A stretch of DNA of 64,000 nucleotides, from NCBI GenBank assembly GCA_003246365.1, contig QKAN01000190.1, positions 57,015-121,014 of the forward strand, written 5' to 3'. Positions 63,162 to 64,000 of the stretch are shown piece by piece. The DNA is from Clostridia bacterium (lineage in GTDB: Bacteria; Bacillota; Clostridia; Christensenellales; CAG-138). The notes under the pieces were generated by a model. It ran no database searches and had not been told where the DNA came from. It saw nothing but the letters and a program-made list of their open reading frames with translations. Positions within the stretch are counted from its first letter, which is position 1; each line of letters starts with the position of its first letter. Both the position numbers and the translations under genes were made by a program.

Positions 63162-64000
<839 letters not shown>

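Overview
The window looks like chromosomal DNA from a monoderm member of the Bacillota, most likely class Clostridia. The evidence is gene content: recF-remB-gyrB-gyrA order, mnmG-rsmG, KtrAB, an S-box (SAM-I) riboswitch before metK, LCP and MurG wall enzymes, a MecA_N-type penicillin-binding protein, and no outer-membrane genes. The DNA is moderately GC-rich by eye. Several genes start with TTG behind good Shine-Dalgarno sites, and many promoters carry an extended -10 (TGnTATAAT). Affiliation with a gut-type lineage such as Christensenellales or Oscillospirales is a guess from the Thr/Pro-rich secreted proteins. I see no rRNA, tRNA, CRISPR array, phage or insertion sequence.

Layout. 1-3.8 kb: end of uppP, then a minus-strand set with a GNAT acetyltransferase, a cation/proton antiporter coupled to a small PII-like protein, and a YhaM-like OB/HD nuclease. 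3.9-7.6 kb: mnmG-rsmG and an unknown membrane protein. 7.9-12.8 kb: three tandem paralogous GT-C-type membrane glycosyltransferases behind one promoter with a structured leader. 12.8-18.3 kb: a MATE exporter with a terminator in its leader, KtrB-KtrA potassium uptake, an acyltransferase with a zinc ribbon, and a Smr protein. 18.4-23 kb: a GT4 glycosyltransferase (minus), a dockerin-like/phosphodiester glycosidase protein, rarA and a DUF3592 protein.

23.1-27.9 kb: an operon of a large lamin-tail/CotH-kinase surface protein, a VTC-domain polyphosphate polymerase-like protein and a DUF4956 membrane protein. 28.1-34.2 kb: recF, remB, gyrB and gyrA, without dnaA-dnaN beside them. 34.4-46.2 kb: a UMF1-type MFS transporter, a PIG-L deacetylase, an 811-residue protein whose PIG-L domain has lost its metal motif and is fused to a phosphodiester glycosidase domain, riboswitch-controlled metK, a minus-strand operon (GT2-GtrA fusion, a third phosphodiester glycosidase, a small membrane protein) and a divergent LCP protein. 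Apart from metK, this is a plausible cell-surface glycan assembly and remodelling region.

46.2-52.9 kb (minus): a HEAT-repeat methyltransferase coupled to murG, a class B PBP whose MecA_N domain is split by a DPDAT repeat, and a short-chain dehydrogenase. 53.1-56.6 kb: an RlmI/K-like methyltransferase, a double pseudouridine synthase and a DUF362 ferredoxin-like protein. 56.7-61.1 kb: a membrane protein with five paired zinc ribbons and a divergent lipoprotein hydrolase sharing overlapping promoters, then phosphoglucomutase. 61.1-63.1 kb: two XRE regulator modules, one with seven 29-residue repeats and one with a clear twin operator. The window ends inside NADP-type glutamate dehydrogenase.

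The best candidates for something undescribed are the PIG-L/pseudo-PIG-L/phosphodiester glycosidase region, the GT-C triplet, the CotH-VTC-DUF4956 operon and the IAPFL-repeat XRE regulator. All functional links among them are inference from sequence and context.
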